This document shows positions 5,535 through 6,671 of a stretch of DNA of 6,671 nt, piece by piece. Made by a program: the position numbers and the translations under genes. The notes beneath the pieces are model-generated. The model made no database searches. It saw only the letters and a program-made list of their open reading frames with translations, and was not told where the DNA came from. The stretch is taken from NCBI GenBank assembly GCA_003132865.1, contig PKYZ01000858.1:1-6671 (forward strand). Reading direction: 5' to 3'. This stretch comes from Bryobacterales bacterium. Its GTDB lineage: Bacteria; Acidobacteriota; Terriglobia; Bryobacterales; Bryobacteraceae. Positions within the stretch are counted from its first letter, which is position 1; each line of letters begins with the position of its first letter.

Positions 5535-5914
5535 TAGCTGTGAGTAGCGGAATTGTCATCTTTGCGCACGGGTCCAGCGTCCCATCCGCCAACGAAGCCG
5601 TCAGAGTCGTGGCGGAAGCGGCGGCAGCCGCCGGAGCGTTTGAACGCGTTGAGACCGCATTTCTGGAAGCTCAACCCAACCTGGCCGAGGCCGTGGCGCG
5701 TCTGGCCGGTTCCGGCGTGACCCGAATCCTGGTGGTCCCTTACTTCTTGACGCTCGGAATCCATCTGCAGCGCGACCTGCCAGCCATCGTGGCACAACTG
5801 GCCCAAGTCCACCAGAATGTGGAGATCCGCGTCACTCCGCCGCTCGACGGGCATCCGGCCCTGTTACAAGTCCTGCTCGACCGCGCCCAAGCGGCGTTTA
5901 TCGATTGGAAATAA
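5525..5914 (+). CDS. Short CbiX/SirB-type sirohydrochlorin chelatase
   Basis: This 129-aa cytoplasmic chelatase should insert a divalent metal (iron for siroheme, or cobalt for cobalamin) into sirohydrochlorin. Its length is that of the single-domain CbiX-S/SirB class. Visible motifs are the first strand and metal-site histidine in IVIFAHGS (H15), AFLEAQPNLAEAV (45-57), and ILVVPYFLTLGIHLQRDLP (68-86) carrying the second active-site histidine (H80). The C-terminal PPLDGHPALLQVLLDRA is also typical. Metal choice cannot be read from the sequence. ATG 5525 has no Shine-Dalgarno. A GTG at 5540 gives a protein starting at SSGIVIFAHGS, which fits the family start just as well. No other siroheme or cobalamin gene is in the window. 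The downstream gene is dnaK, with its own promoter. Confidence 0.9.
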   Translation: MLIVAVSSGIVIFAHGSSVPSANEAVRVVAEAAAAAGAFERVETAFLEAQPNLAEAVARLAGSGVTRILVVPYFLTLGIHLQRDLPAIVAQLAQVHQNVEIRVTPPLDGHPALLQVLLDRAQAAFIDWK

Positions 5915-5922
5915 ATGGCTTA

Positions 5923-5947
5923 GCTGCTATTCTTGCGGCATTCTTTT
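5923..5947 (+). terminator. Weak terminator-like hairpin after the chelatase
   Basis: GCTGC (5923-5927) can pair with GCGGC (5935-5939) through one G-U pair over a 7-base loop, followed by ATTCTTTT (5940-5947). The stem is short, so this is only a tentative intrinsic terminator. Confidence 0.25.
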
Positions 5948-5954
5948 GCGCGAC

Positions 5955-5983
5955 TTGACAATAACACACTAAAGTTTAATAAT
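5955..5983 (+). promoter_or_regulatory. Sigma70-type promoter for dnaK
   Basis: A perfect -35 box TTGACA (5955-5960) is followed by 17 bases and AATAAT (5978-5983), a 5-of-6 match to the -10 consensus. Transcription would begin near 5990, giving a leader of about 32 bases. The arms ACACT (5966-5970) and AGTGT (5987-5991) flank the -10 box and could be a regulatory inverted repeat. No sigma32-type promoter is seen. Confidence 0.65.
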
Positions 5984-5985
5984 GA

Positions 5986-6671
<686 letters not shown>

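Overview
The window looks like chromosomal DNA from a GC-rich, Gram-negative-like soil bacterium, most likely Acidobacteriota (Solibacter/Bryobacterales-like). That placement is an inference from the protein styles, the GC-rich codon use and the gene mix. No rRNA or other phylogenetic marker settles it beyond a partial dnaK. I see no tRNA, rRNA, CRISPR array, insertion sequence or phage gene.

Layout. Bases 1-94 hold no gene but carry two short arrays of a 7-base repeat in opposite orientation. Next comes a minus-strand block: an uncharacterised 116-aa protein (2972-2622), an ABC transporter ATPase (2556-1663) and its ABC-2-type permease (1666-95). The ATPase and permease overlap by four bases (ATGA) and surely form one exporter or membrane-remodelling unit. 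A divergent plus-strand block follows: a DUF2293 protein with a four-cysteine zinc site (3007-4050), a 67-aa basic protein with an HTH-like segment (4065-4268) and a 213-aa protein with TIR/nucleoside-deoxyribosyltransferase-like motifs (4231-4872). These three genes are spaced like an operon. The last one is markedly lower in GC and richer in rare codons, so it may be an acquired pair and is the best candidate here for an undescribed system.

Converging on that block is a minus-strand pair of small membrane proteins: a 54-aa two-helix protein (5518-5354) and a zinc-ribbon/DUF4870 protein (5329-4886). Only 6 bases away and divergent is a short CbiX/SirB-type sirohydrochlorin chelatase (5525-5914). 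The window ends with the promoter, leader and first 216 codons of dnaK (6022 onward), which runs off the edge.

Most of the content is ordinary housekeeping or transporter material. The points worth a second look are the small-protein/TIR-like pair, two very tight divergent gene junctions with overlapping promoter-like or palindromic sequence, and the inverted heptamer repeats at the left edge.
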